A stretch of 64,000 nt of DNA, taken from assembly GCA_025201365.1 (NCBI GenBank), contig JAIXMF010000014.1:434001-498000 (forward strand). Reading direction: 5' to 3'. The position numbers and the translations under genes are program-made. This document shows, piece after piece, positions 1 through 10,086 of the stretch; position 1 is the stretch's first letter, and each line of letters opens with the position of its first letter. The DNA comes from Syncephalis plumigaleata. Lineage: Eukaryota > Zoopagomycota > Zoopagomycetes > Zoopagales > Piptocephalidaceae. The notes under the pieces are model-generated. The model had not been told where the DNA came from. It saw only the letters and a program-made list of their open reading frames with translations, and searched no databases.

Positions 1-112
1 ACTAGGCGGAGTAACATGTGGCAGCCAGCTTCGGTCAACAAACTATGCAATCCAAATAGATAAACTGAAACAACGGCGACATGAGTTATTTTGGTCAGTT
101 ATCGTATGATTG

Positions 113-545
113 CATTGGCATGCTAGCCAATACACGATTTGTTTGAATGAGTATCTTTCCTATAGTAAGTATACTGTTAATGGCAAGTGATATCGTGCTA
201 TGCTTTCTCCTTTCCCCTCAACACGGAACTTGCAACTGAAGTATCCCTTTATCCAAAGTAGGATGGAATAGAACAGCGCATTCCGAATTACCGAGATAGA
301 ATAAAAACAGAATACAACTGGTGATTGCTATACTATTAATGGCAATTCTACATGTGGAGTTGATATTGTTTTATTCCGCAATACTCAGTTTACGGTCGAA
401 GCATCGTTCTCTTCAATAGACTGGCATATCTGAACTATTTACGACATAATAGGAACAGCAATATTGCTCATTTTCGCGTACCGATCGTCTTCTCTCGCTT
501 TCCTAGCTTTGGATTTTATTAGATATTATGAGTACTTACATGCCT
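113..545 (+). repeat. Inverted copy of a secreted-gene promoter (left copy)
   Basis: This stretch matches the reverse complement of about 13916-14366 at roughly 90% identity by eye, over the whole length. Shared blocks include GCTAGCCAATACACGATTTG, GTGATATCGTGCTATGCTTT and TGGAGTTGATATTGTTTTAT. In the other copy the block ends at the ATG of a secreted-protein gene (12718-13915). Here it also runs up to an ATG near 528, after which only about ten degraded codons can be aligned and no long frame follows. I read it as the promoter and 5' tip of a lost paralogue, facing right. A mobile repeat is possible, but I see no terminal repeats or target duplication. Confidence 0.8.
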
Positions 546-967
546 TACTTTACTAAACGATGATAGTAAGAATTATGCATCTCGGCTTTCTTTATTTTCT
601 ATTCTGTTCCACTTTTAATTGATCATTATTTTCATATTTATCTGACTATCTATCTATCTATATACATGGTGTGTACGTGTGTATGGCTATAAACCAATTA
701 CTGTAAAAACATGGCATTTCTGATCCATTTGAGATACATATAGATATAGATATGTATATGCGTGTATATGTATTAGTAAAGTTGACGCAGTTGTTTAGCA
801 TAGGAATACTACGTTCATTGTACAATGTATCGTGTAACTGGTCAATATGTTGAGTGAATTAGCAAGTGTGGATAGATGATGACGTAGTGGTGTCATGATC
901 ATTGTTATTATTACATGTCCTTTTCATTCTATCCACCATTTATTTGATATTAGTGACAAGCACCATC
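546..967. other. Non-coding stretch
   Basis: AT-rich DNA with short tandem runs (TATC repeats near 645-660, TAGATATAGATAT near 740). No open frame with coding character. It probably holds the promoter of the downstream maleylacetoacetate isomerase gene. Confidence 0.6.
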
Positions 968-1851
968 ATGGCCACCAATTCTAGCAACACTAGTACTGAA
1001 CAGCGTCCGATACTCTATAGTTATTATCGGTCTTCGTGTTCGGCTCGTGTTCGTGCTGCTCTTCATTACAAGGGTATTGCATTTGAGACTAGACCAGTCA
1101 GTTTAGTGGACAACGAGCAACAGCGTGAAGAGTACAAACAATAGAATCCAAACGGTATGGTGCCAATGCTAGTTATTGATGGACATGCCATTAGTCAATC
1201 GTCGGCTATTATCGAATATCTCGAAGAGACACGACCAGGTAAATATACATATATGTGTGCGCCACGATGTTATTGCAGTATACTGATCGATCAATATGGT
1301 TAATTAGAACCAGCACTACTGCCTAAAGATCCATGGACTCGTGCTCAAGTAAGATAGATACATGATACACCGATTACGCCATCATATACAATGTATACTA
1401 ATCGATAGACTAGACACGTATCATTTGTGCTATTATCGGCTGTGATATTCAACCAACTCAAAACCTACGATTACTTCATAAGATTGGCGATACTAAAGCT
1501 GAATGGGCACGTCATTGGATTACCGTAGGATTCACGGGTAAGTGCAAGTGTGTACACAGGCACACATACGCGTCACCGATTAATGATGAATTATTGCTAA
1601 ATTACAATCATGTAGCTCTCGAGAAGGAGCTAACAAGAACTGCTGGCAAATATTGTATTGGCGATCAGATTACGATGGCTGATCTTTATTTGCCACCGCA
1701 AGTGTACAATGCTCATCGATTTAACGTGGACATGAGTCAGTTCCCAACGATTACGCGTATTGACGCTAATCTAGCATCGATCGAGGCATTCCGTCTTGCG
1801 CATTACAGTCGACAGCCAGACTGTCCACCCGAGTTACGCGCACAAGATTAA
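968..1851 (+). CDS. Maleylacetoacetate isomerase (zeta-class glutathione S-transferase)
   Basis: Zeta GST that isomerises maleylacetoacetate to fumarylacetoacetate in tyrosine catabolism, using glutathione. Four exons: 968-1238, 1308-1348, 1414-1537, 1616-1851. The N-terminal thioredoxin fold carries the zeta signature SSCSARVR, followed by the glutathione-site segment [11 protein letters not shown] and [12 protein letters not shown]. The C-terminal helical part is recognisable in [20 protein letters not shown] and [18 protein letters not shown]. The start at 968 (context CACCATCATGG) gives the family's usual N-terminus. Oddity: an in-frame TAG at 1142-1144 sits where the family has Leu (EEYKQ-stop-NPNGMVP) and the protein continues in the same frame. 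One substituted base, or a young lesion, would explain it. The call is firm; whether the copy works is open. Confidence 0.9.
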
Positions 1852-2018
1852 GCTGTTGATAAGCTGGATTGAATAAAGCGTTTTTATTATTGCTACTATA
1901 ATGTAGCATGATAAAGATATATACATTATTACGAGTCGAATGAGTAATAGTTATCATTTAGCATGGTAAATAATGCTGCATAATAGATTAGAATATGTGT
2001 TAATTTTGATAAATGTAT

Positions 2019-3405
2019 TTATGAAATAGATACATCACTCAGTATAGTCTCCAGCTCAGGTGCGGCTATACTGGCCAGTGGACCTGTAGTGAGTCGAGCA
2101 CGCTCTCGTTCAATAATTGCTAGTACGCATGCTGCTGGCGTCAAGTCTTGCGTGGACAAGGAACTACTTTCCAATTCCGATCCTCCTTGTTCTGCCGACT
2201 GTATATTCGTATCGCTATATAACCATTGACGCTGTACAAATAATTGAGCTAACACCTTTGGACGTTGTACGGTATATGTGGCATTATTCTCAAAACGAAA
2301 TATGCCATCATACTCTGTTGGATCGTCAAATCGATGACATAATCGTCGAGTGAGACGTTGTGCAGCAGAAAAAAAGTACACCGCTATTAATGAAGGAATG
2401 AGATTAGTCTATAATTGCACGATAGCATAGATATACATATATACATATATACATATATACGTAGCGTACCTTCTCCATGAAGAATAGCAGCATCATTGAA
2501 GGCATCCACTCGTGTACACAACTATTTGAGACAATATGATTAGTCCATTGTTAATGCTGCGCTAAACGGACACACCTCATATATAAATCGATCGACCGAG
2601 ATGGTGACAGGATCATTCGCGCCATTATTGTTGGCTATCGCATAGTCCTTCGCGTGTTCTGCCGCTGCCTTCACCGCTTCACCAAGTGACGAGAATCCGG
2701 ATGTTTGTAGTTTTGCTGCTAGATTGGAGAAAAGCTGGCGTAAGCTCATAACACAATCCCAGGTAGGTGCTCGTTCCCCAATCGTGACAAAAGACATGGT
2801 AGGATGAGGCACCTCCCGTTGCAATGGCAGTCCAAAATACGAGGAAATGTCCGATGCGGAAATGTTGCTTATACGCTGTGTAGTCAATTGCTGGTCACCA
2901 ATGTAGAGTGACATGGTCCCGAACAAGGCAATATCCTCTGCTGTCTAAAAGTACATTGTAGTAGTTGTCAATTGATACGGTAAAGATGCTATAATGCTAA
3001 TGTAGCTATACGTCTACTCACTCGCTCCGTCATCGATTGTATGATTGAGCTATGACTGCTCAGTACTTCTTGGGACAACTCGAGCAGTGCATAAACCGTT
3101 AGCTCGTCTTCAAGCTGTTCAAAGCGTAGTGGCAGCGTAGCAGGTGTATTCTTTCTTCTAGCCTCTACCATTGCAGTGTCCACTCGACTTTCATCGCTAT
3201 TTAGTTCGTTCAGGTAAGTTTCCACGCCAGATAGATCATACTCCTGGAATAACGTAATATAAGCATAGGGATTGTCAAGTAAACAAAGTATAATTACCTG
3301 GTTAGTAAGATAACGATCTAGCACCCTAGTACAACTTGTACGAATCGCATCTAGTATTGAACCTTCTGGCAAAGCAGGCGACGTGGTAGTGGTAGTATCT
3401 GGCAT
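2019..3405 (-). CDS. DUF2419-like (queuosine-salvage-like) protein
   Basis: Five exons on the minus strand (3298-3405, 3022-3243, 2576-2944, 2470-2521, 2019-2383) join without frame conflict into 371 aa. Landmarks: TLPLRFEQLEDELTVYALLE, DIALFGTMSLYIGDQ, SDISSYFGLPL and a C-terminal block FNDAAILHGEAVYFFSAAQR. The arrangement resembles a fungal family related to queuosine 5'-phosphate N-glycosylases (Qng1/DUF2419), which release queuine during salvage. That is pattern memory, not a search result. If correct the protein is soluble. The start at 3405 (MPDTTTTTSP) is preferred over the in-frame ATG at 3474, whose extra 23 residues look like translated leader. It converges on the MAAI gene, 167 bp away. 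Confidence 0.5.
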
Positions 3406-3606
3406 AGTGGAAATGAATAAGGAATGACGTAGCAAAAGTACAATGGATAAACGAAAAAAAAAAGAATTCACCATAGAATAGAGTGAGCTACACTTTATTG
3501 TTGTGCTTCATTATTATTATTATTAACCTTCACTTGCTGGCCAATTAGTATCACCAAATTGATGTATCGAATTCGTCATTTACATCGAATACATGGTACT
3601 TCTATT

Positions 3607-4179
3607 ATGGCCATGGCCAAACGATTACCGCAGAAACAAGCGAGCGATAAACGGCAACCAACTAAAACAAATGATAGTAAATTTGTATCCTCAGATACAT
3701 CGACAATGAATAAAACAGATCAAACTGGACCGATTATTGCTAAAGCTAATAAAATTCAGATCATGCTATACGTTAAACCTAATGCGAAACAGTCAACACT
3801 CGATGGATTAACGGCAGATCATCGACTAAGCCTACGAGAAAGTATCGCGTTTTATCTTACTAATAATGATACTATCATCATCAATGTTTACTAATAGCAT
3901 CAATAGATTGCTGCTCCTGCACGCGACAATAAAGCCAACGAGGAAGTCATTCGTTTCATGGCACAGGTATGTATTTCAAATGATTTATACTAGTTATTAA
4001 CGTATGTTGACTTGCTTCGAATCAAGTTACTCGATGTAAATAAAACGGATATTCGACTACTAGCACATGGACAAAAATCACGCGAGAAATGCATTGAACT
4101 ACTCAATCAATCAATGGGATCACGCTATATTGACAGGACACCCGAACAAATAGTAGCGTTATTACTTGGTAATGATTAA
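3607..4179 (+). CDS. DUF167 (YggU / C15orf40-like) protein
   Basis: Small conserved protein of unknown function. Exons 3607-3837, 3907-3966 and 4027-4179. The family core is clear: IQIMLYVKPNAKQSTLDGLT, LSLR, then IAAPARDNKANEEVIRFMAQ (the xAPxxDNKANxE motif), LLDVNKTDIRLLAHGQKSRE and a C-terminal helix. A Lys/Gln-rich tail of about 45 residues precedes the domain. Oddity: family alignment puts intron 1 exactly between LSLR and IAAP, and the base pair at the donor is GA (GAAAGT) instead of GT, while the branch site TACTAAT and acceptor AATAG look normal. Without splicing, the frame ends at 3894. It lies about 0.5 kb upstream of the RNR gene on the same strand. Confidence 0.8.
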
Positions 4180-4434
4180 TAAATAACAACTAGATAGTCA
4201 AGTTGACATTTAACTACATCAATCCCGTTACATGTTATGACTCATAGACTTGTTCATACAATTGCTAACCTAGTGACAACATCTAGTCATATTTATTCAT
4301 ACTACTACCTGTAATAATAATAATAGCAACATTGCTATAACGCGATATAAACAACGAGCAAGGGGTAGTCATCACGAGTCGTCATAGTATCAATGATGGA
4401 AAATGGTCACAACTGATATTTGTATAAACTGTTA
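4180..4434. other. Intergenic, distal part of the RNR upstream region
   Basis: No open frame of note. AT-rich, with an ATT/AAT-type run near 4312-4330. It belongs to the 507-bp spacer between the DUF167 gene and the ribonucleotide reductase gene. Confidence 0.6.
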
Positions 4435-4440
4435 ACGCGT
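4435..4440 (+). promoter_or_regulatory. MCB-like box (ACGCGT) upstream of RNR
   Basis: ACGCGT lies 247 bp before the RNR start codon, followed at 4450-4455 by the near-match ACGCGC. In ascomycete yeasts this is the MBF binding site, which drives G1/S and DNA-damage expression of ribonucleotide reductase genes. Its position in front of an RNR gene makes that role plausible here, but binding is inferred. Confidence 0.5.
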
Positions 4441-4510
4441 CGGTGAACGACGCGCATATAAACAAAGACCACGTGATTATAGTCGTGATTTTTTTCATCA
4501 AGCGGAAAAG

Positions 4511-4518
4511 TATAAAAA
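4511..4518 (+). promoter_or_regulatory. TATA box of the RNR gene
   Basis: TATAAAAA lies 169 bp upstream of the start codon. A TTTCGCG (E2F/SBF-like core) sits further down at 4562-4568, probably in the leader. The same TATA-to-ATG distance of about 130-170 bp recurs at two secreted-protein genes in the window. Confidence 0.5.
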
Positions 4519-4686
4519 GCAGAAATTCTCCTGCTCGTTCGCCACCGCGAGAATTAGTCGCTTTCGCGTTGTTTTCGTTCTCTAGTAACTCCTATTGGCT
4601 AGGCTAGCATAGTCTATAGTATTCATTCGTTTGACTTATTCTCATAAGCAATATAACAGCTCTCTTTACTCTTACTCTTTATCAGT

Positions 4687-5964
4687 ATGTCGTCTTCCGC
4701 AACAACAGCTACCCTTGCTTCCGCGCAATCTATCGTCGACGGTCTGAGTAATCTTGATCTCAACGTAGCGTCAGCTTCTAATCCAGGCCAAGCACCGGTC
4801 GGCACCACCAAGCCAAGCAAGTCGGGCAAGAAGAAGCGTCGCTCTCATCGTCGTCGCAAGAGTGTGGCCAGCAGCGTGAATAACTCGTCGACAAGTGAGC
4901 CTGCTTCCGACAACGAGATTGCCTCCTCCTCCTCCATGGCGTTGTCCTCCATCAAGGAGCAAGAACTAAACGAGCCATTGCTCAAGCCAAACCCACAACG
5001 TTTCGTGCTCTTCCCCATCAAGTATCACGAGGTATGGCAGATGTACAAAAAGGCCGAAGCCTCCTTCTGGACCGTGGAGGAGGCCGATCTCTCCAAGGAC
5101 ATGAACGACTGGGAGAATCGTCTTAACGATGACGAGCGTCACTTTATCTCTCATGTGCTCGCTTTCTTTGCCGCCTCCGACGGTATCGTCAACGAGAATC
5201 TTGTCGAGCGATTCAGCAATGAGGTGCAGATCCCTGAGGCGCGTTGCTTCTACGGTTTCCAGATTATGATCGAGAATATCCACTCGGAAATGTACAGTCT
5301 ACTTATCGACACGTATATCCGTGATCCCGCTCAGCGTACCTTCCTATTCGACGCCATCGATACCATCCCGTGCGTGCGTAAAAAGGCCGAATGGGCTCTC
5401 CGCTGGATTAGCGATAAGCAGTCGACCTTTGGCGAACGTCTAGTCGCGTTTGCCGCCGTCGAGGGTATCTTCTTCTCTGGTTCATTCGCCAGTATCTTCT
5501 GGCTCAAGAAGCGTGGTCTCATGCCTGGTCTCACGTTCAGCAACGAGCTCATCTCCCGTGATGAAGGTCTCCACTGTGACTTTGCCTGCTTGCTCTTCTC
5601 GTTGCTTCAGAACAAGCCATCGGTCGAGACGGTTACCGCCGTCATCACCGAGGCAGTCGGTATCGAGATTGAATTCCTTACCGATGCCCTTCCCGTGCGT
5701 CTTATCGGTATGAACGCCGAACTCATGGCACGCTACATCGAGTTCGTGGCCGATCGTCTATTGGTCGCCCTTGGTTGTCCCAAGGTGTATCACGCCGAGA
5801 ATCCATTCGACTTTATGGACATGATCTCCCTTCAAGGCAAGACCAACTTCTTCGAGAAGCGTGTCTCCGACTACCAGAAATCCGGTGTCATGTCCAATAA
5901 CAAGACCGGTAATCGCAATGACAACGAGGGCGACAACGCGTTCACATTAGATGCCGACTTCTAA
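4687..5964 (+). CDS. RNR2: Ribonucleoside-diphosphate reductase small subunit
   Basis: Class Ia R2 subunit that holds the di-iron tyrosyl radical used by the large subunit to make deoxyribonucleotides. 425 aa, one exon. Iron ligands and radical residue fit the mammalian pattern: D165 (in AASDGIVNE), E196 and H199 (ENIHSEMY), Y203 (radical), E259 (AAVEG), E293 and H296 (RDEGLHCD). The C-terminus FTLDADF is the expected tail that docks on the large subunit. The first 95 residues are a Ser-rich leader with a basic [11 protein letters not shown] patch that could direct localisation. Codon choice is strongly C-ending (ATC, CTC, GTC, AAG), unlike its neighbours, as expected for a highly expressed gene. 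No frame defect. One of the surest calls here. Confidence 0.97.
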   Translation: MSSSATTATLASAQSIVDGLSNLDLNVASASNPGQAPVGTTKPSKSGKKKRRSHRRRKSVASSVNNSSTSEPASDNEIASSSSMALSSIKEQELNEPLLKPNPQRFVLFPIKYHEVWQMYKKAEASFWTVEEADLSKDMNDWENRLNDDERHFISHVLAFFAASDGIVNENLVERFSNEVQIPEARCFYGFQIMIENIHSEMYSLLIDTYIRDPAQRTFLFDAIDTIPCVRKKAEWALRWISDKQSTFGERLVAFAAVEGIFFSGSFASIFWLKKRGLMPGLTFSNELISRDEGLHCDFACLLFSLLQNKPSVETVTAVITEAVGIEIEFLTDALPVRLIGMNAELMARYIEFVADRLLVALGCPKVYHAENPFDFMDMISLQGKTNFFEKRVSDYQKSGVMSNNKTGNRNDNEGDNAFTLDADF

Positions 5965-6216
5965 CGTGTGCATATGCGCTAGATGTCATCGTTACTTCAT
6001 TATTAACAACTTTTTGTCCCTAATAATCATCAGCGTGTAGTTGCGTTGAATGATTATGTATGGTTTTTGGTTTCATTATTAGCTAACCACCAAGTATCAT
6101 CTATCTGTATTGTATTGACTGTGATAAACGTCATATTATTGGAATAAACACATAACAATGACGTCATAATAATAACTGTAAAACGACGAATATCATCACA
6201 TTTATTGCAAGTATTC

Positions 6217-8440
6217 TCATTTATCTGTAGCTTGTTCTTTGTTATGATGATGACGTTCCCAGATCTAAATAAATAAATAAAGAGAGAAACAGATGAATAT
6301 CATCATCATAGTAATATCATTACCACTTATAGTGACACTTACCTGAATGTAACTCTCGCTAAGGAATATCATTTGCGTTTGTATCTCTTCCACGTTGAGA
6401 TCTTCAATCTGATACCACTGATTAGTGGCGGATCTTCGTACGTGTACGCGATAATGACCCTTGTTCGGTTCACCGTCGTGACTGATATTGGCCAGTAAAT
6501 TGTAATAAGCACCAAGAACGGGTGGTTTATCCGCCTGTAACATCTGCTCTTCACTGTCATTCGCTTCTTCCATTGTTGCACTAGTAACGACTGATGATTC
6601 ATATAGCGATACACGTATTAATTAGATTAGTAATCATTCCACGATACTTGTATCCAATTCATATTGAATCTATTCATACTTGATGCTAATTTACAGGGAG
6701 TAAAATCAAGATCACCAATAGGAAAGTTAACAATGGTGTGATTCTTCTCGGCTGACCAGTTATTACGCGTGAATCGTCGTACATGCAACACGATATAGCG
6801 CGGCAAACGTGTAATGGTGTATTGTTTCGCATAGCCCTTGTCCTCCTGTTCGGCAATACCGTCATATTTGTGTAGGAGTGATTTAAGCGACACTTGCGGA
6901 ATGATATTCTTTTCAATCTCATCGAGGAATAGTGGTGGCGGTGGTAGATCCAATGATAAAAAGTAGAATGGTAATTGTTTTGTTGCAACATCTATATGAT
7001 ATCATTCATAGTAAGTATACATTACCATATTGTCATTATTGACTATAATCTATTGGTGGATTACATACCAGCATTAGGATCCACAACAATTCTATCATCA
7101 TCAACGGCTTCTTTCGGTGCTGTAGTACGACGTGAAGTTACTTGCAATTGACCCTGGAATGTCTGACTAATAATGGCTAATGAACATCATAGTCATTAGT
7201 AGGATTGTTATAGTGAATACTAATCGAGGAGTAAGCAAGACATACATGGCTTTTTACGACTACCGCCCAAATCCATGTGTAGTCGATTCATTAACCAGGA
7301 GAACAAATCAATAGGATCTGATTGTTCACTTAGACGAAAGCGTTTATCACTTGCATTCGATATTGCCTAATCGATTGTATATAGACAAATAAGTAAACGC
7401 GTATAATATCCTCGACAAGAATGACATTCCTACCTGAAGCAATTCATGTGGACTGACTTGACCTTTAAATGCTCGTGAACTCCACATCTTACGCATAAGC
7501 ATAGCTAGTTGGAAGACTAGTGTTCAACATTGTTCTAGTTGTTACTCATCAGACTATCCAGTTTAATACGGCATACTTACCTAAGGGTGATCGTTGCTCC
7601 ACTGGTTCTAACAACAAGTAATCACGTAGAGGTGTAACATGGGCCAATGCCTGAATAATTACATTGACATAGTCGTTGGCCTTGATGTTGTTCAAACCGA
7701 CAAATCCTAATTATTTTCATCATTGATTAAACTCTAGCAATGCAATAAACCAGCTAACTAACTAACTAGTTAATCCTACCAGGTATGTATTTCTTATTAT
7801 TTAGATCATAACGAAGTGTAGCCTCTTTGTCTAGTTGCGTCACTTGTTTCTTTGTAAATGTTGGTTGAATCACATACTAGTATATACATGATTATGATTA
7901 TGATTATGATTATTGTAAAGTTAACTAGAGTAATTACTATACTACATCATATTATTTCCTACCTTAATATCATCTAATGAAGAGTCATTGACTTCATAGC
8001 CCTCAGGGAGTACGTATACCTAAATGTATGTCTGCTTAACAATTATGTTATATCACTATATTATCGCTAGCTTACCCTTAATGTTTGCAAGTTAATGTAG
8101 ACATGATGGTCCTCGTTGATACTATGGAAATAAGCATGCGTATTCTTACCGCGTCCTATTCTCCGTAGTCAAAGAGGTTATTTCACTATTATTATTACTG
8201 ACTATTCACTGATTAGGTCTCCTCGTATTACTAAGCTTTACCTTGATAATATTTGCCGCAGATCAGACACGCGTAAACATTAAGATTAGACAACGAGACG
8301 GAGCACACTTTCTCAAAATCAAAGTCAAGCATATGTCGATTGATGGTGTCTAGGTAGAGATCACCTACACGCTCCTCTCCTTTATCAGCCACATGTTCTA
8401 CACTGCCGTCGGCTATTTTTCGTCGCTTAACATCCGACAT
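6217..8440 (-). CDS. SAD1: U4/U6.U5 tri-snRNP ubiquitin-protease-like protein (SAD1/USP39)
   Basis: Splicing factor of the tri-snRNP with an inactive ubiquitin-protease fold. Eleven exons (8242-8440, 8076-8155, 7963-8019, 7780-7876, 7581-7706, 7434-7516, 7246-7366, 7069-7176, 6695-6991, 6343-6590, 6217-6264) sum to exactly 488 codons with no conflict. The N-terminal zf-UBP reads ACLICGKYYQGRGKNTHAYF. The USP part has GFVGLNNIKANDYVNVIIQA, where the protease Cys box is GLNNIKAND with no Cys, as in all SAD1/USP39 proteins. The His-box region reads NISHDGEPNKGHYRVHVRR and the end LSESYIQIWER. Intact and intron-rich. Divergent from the next gene, with 220 bp between the two starts. Confidence 0.93.
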
Positions 8441-8660
8441 GTCAGAAAGAGAGAGAGAAAGAAAACAATATAGAAAGTATATGACGTTGCAGTAATAATA
8501 ATAGTAGTAATAAATAGACAGATAGATAGAAGGAGAGGGAAAGTAAAGTGGAAAAAAGCCTGTAAGGAATGATAATGTCACATAGCATAAAAAGTTGAAT
8601 TGTATCCTCTTTTCCAATTGCTAATATATATAATTACTACTACAATAATTACTAGTCATT

Positions 8661-9144
8661 ATGTTTGATCATCTTACACGGGAAGATATACCAAGAGAGT
8701 TTGGTAAATACAGAGGTACAGCAACGACAGATCGTATGAAGAACAGTATGCGTGCTGCTGAACGTGTACGTCCTCCAGTATGGTCTCGCGCTCTACACGT
8801 AGGCAGTATTGTTTTATGTGCAGGTAAATAGATGGATATCCCTATTGACTAATGGTAGTCTATTGGATATGTTAATACCATTACAGTCATGCGTATATTA
8901 ATAATGGTTTCATGATAGGTCTCGTTGGTTATTCAGTTCTGTTTGCGAATTATGGCACAGAGGAACATTGCTTCACCGGTGTAAGTACAATCATATATAT
9001 CTATATCATTGGTACAGTATAGATAACAGCTTTATTATACGTTGATAGTTACGACATTGGATTGATGATAAACGACAGGCATTCTGGTCGCTATCAGAGG
9101 AAGAGAAGGAACAGTTACGAGCACGCGGGTTATTAAGTAAATAA
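8661..9144 (+). CDS. Small single-pass membrane protein, possibly mitochondrial
   Basis: Three exons (8661-8823, 8919-8980, 9049-9144) give 106 aa with a clean frame. One membrane segment (ALHVGSIVLCAGLVGYSVLF) is followed by YGTEEHCFTGLRHWIDDKRQ and a charged end FWSLSEEEKEQLRARGLL. The layout and the xEHCFxPxRxW-like stretch recall small fungal mitochondrial inner-membrane proteins of the COI1 (YDR381C-A) type, but that is a weak resemblance. Real gene, since three exons stay in phase; function not established. Confidence 0.7.
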
Positions 9145-9290
9145 ATCTACGCTAGAGCAATTAACTAGTAACATCGAATAGTAGTTTGATCTATACATGT
9201 GTTATAATAACAGAATGTATTTGTATTGCTTTGCCATTGTTGTTGTTGTTGTTGTTACAGTATTTCTCTTTTCTTTTTAGCGTCATTGTC

Positions 9291-9911
9291 ATGAATTCCT
9301 CCACTTCTGGTCTTACTCATCGTACGACACGTTCTACTCGTCAGACTAACGGTACAGTTGCTGATCGTGCACGCACCACCGTTCGTAGTTATGCCGAGGA
9401 ACAACTGGAGCGACAACAACTGAATCGTACGTGGAAACGTGTCATTTCAGTGATATGTGTAGTTATCGGATTGATTGTGGCACGACAAGCGAATGTTCTT
9501 GATGTGTTGACTCAGCCTGCACTCTACAGGTAATATTCGATGTTAGGATACGAAGCAGTAGGAAGCATCTACCATCATCATTATTATTATTAGTGACGAG
9601 ATACTAACTATGACATTGTTGTTAGTGGTGTGGCATTTTACATAGGTGCACTCGCGATACTGATGGTTGTTGGCACGTATATCGAGATACGCTGGTTACG
9701 TGGCTGGCGTACAGGAGATCCACGACCCGGCAACTTTACTCGCTGGCAGGAACGCTATCCGAAAGAGATATCACTTGCTACGGGTGCCAGTTCTATTGGG
9801 GCCATTTCATGGATAATCGCTTTCTGGCCGATTTGGGGCGGTTGGACCATTCCTGTGCTATTCCTACTCGTTGTAGGTATCAATTCCGCCATCGATCTCT
9901 TGCTCGTCTAG
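9291..9911 (+). CDS. TMEM128-like multi-pass membrane protein
   Basis: Two exons (9291-9529 and 9626-9911), 174 aa. A Ser/Thr/Arg-rich cytosolic head of about 45 residues is followed by four hydrophobic segments: VISVICVVIGLIVARQ, FYIGALAILMVVGTYIEI, IGAISWIIAFWPIWGG and TIPVLFLLVVGINSAIDLLL. Size, topology and the aromatic FWPIWGGWT loop fit the TMEM128 family of endomembrane proteins, whose function is poorly known. The leader just upstream contains a possible CAG/TAG acceptor, so a 5' non-coding exon may exist. Frame intact; ends in TAG. Confidence 0.65.
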
Positions 9912-10086
9912 ATATTGTCGTAGCAGCAATAGTAGTAGCAGTAGTATATGTCTAAGCAAAACCGTTGGCTATATTACATTAATGATAATAATTACAATAA
10001 ACCAATTTATTATGTTTTTGTATTCCTTAAGATCAAATAAGGATGATAGCAATCGAGTCATCGAGTCATTTTGTTTTTACTTTCCA

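Noticed and set aside
968-1851. Stop-codon reassignment (TAG read as Leu) to explain the MAAI frame
   Set aside because: TAG ends other intact genes in the window (for example 9911 and 11331), so a changed code does not fit.
4966-5283. Minus-strand ORFs across the RNR gene
   Set aside because: Antisense frames kept open by the strong C-ending codon bias of RNR; no independent motif.
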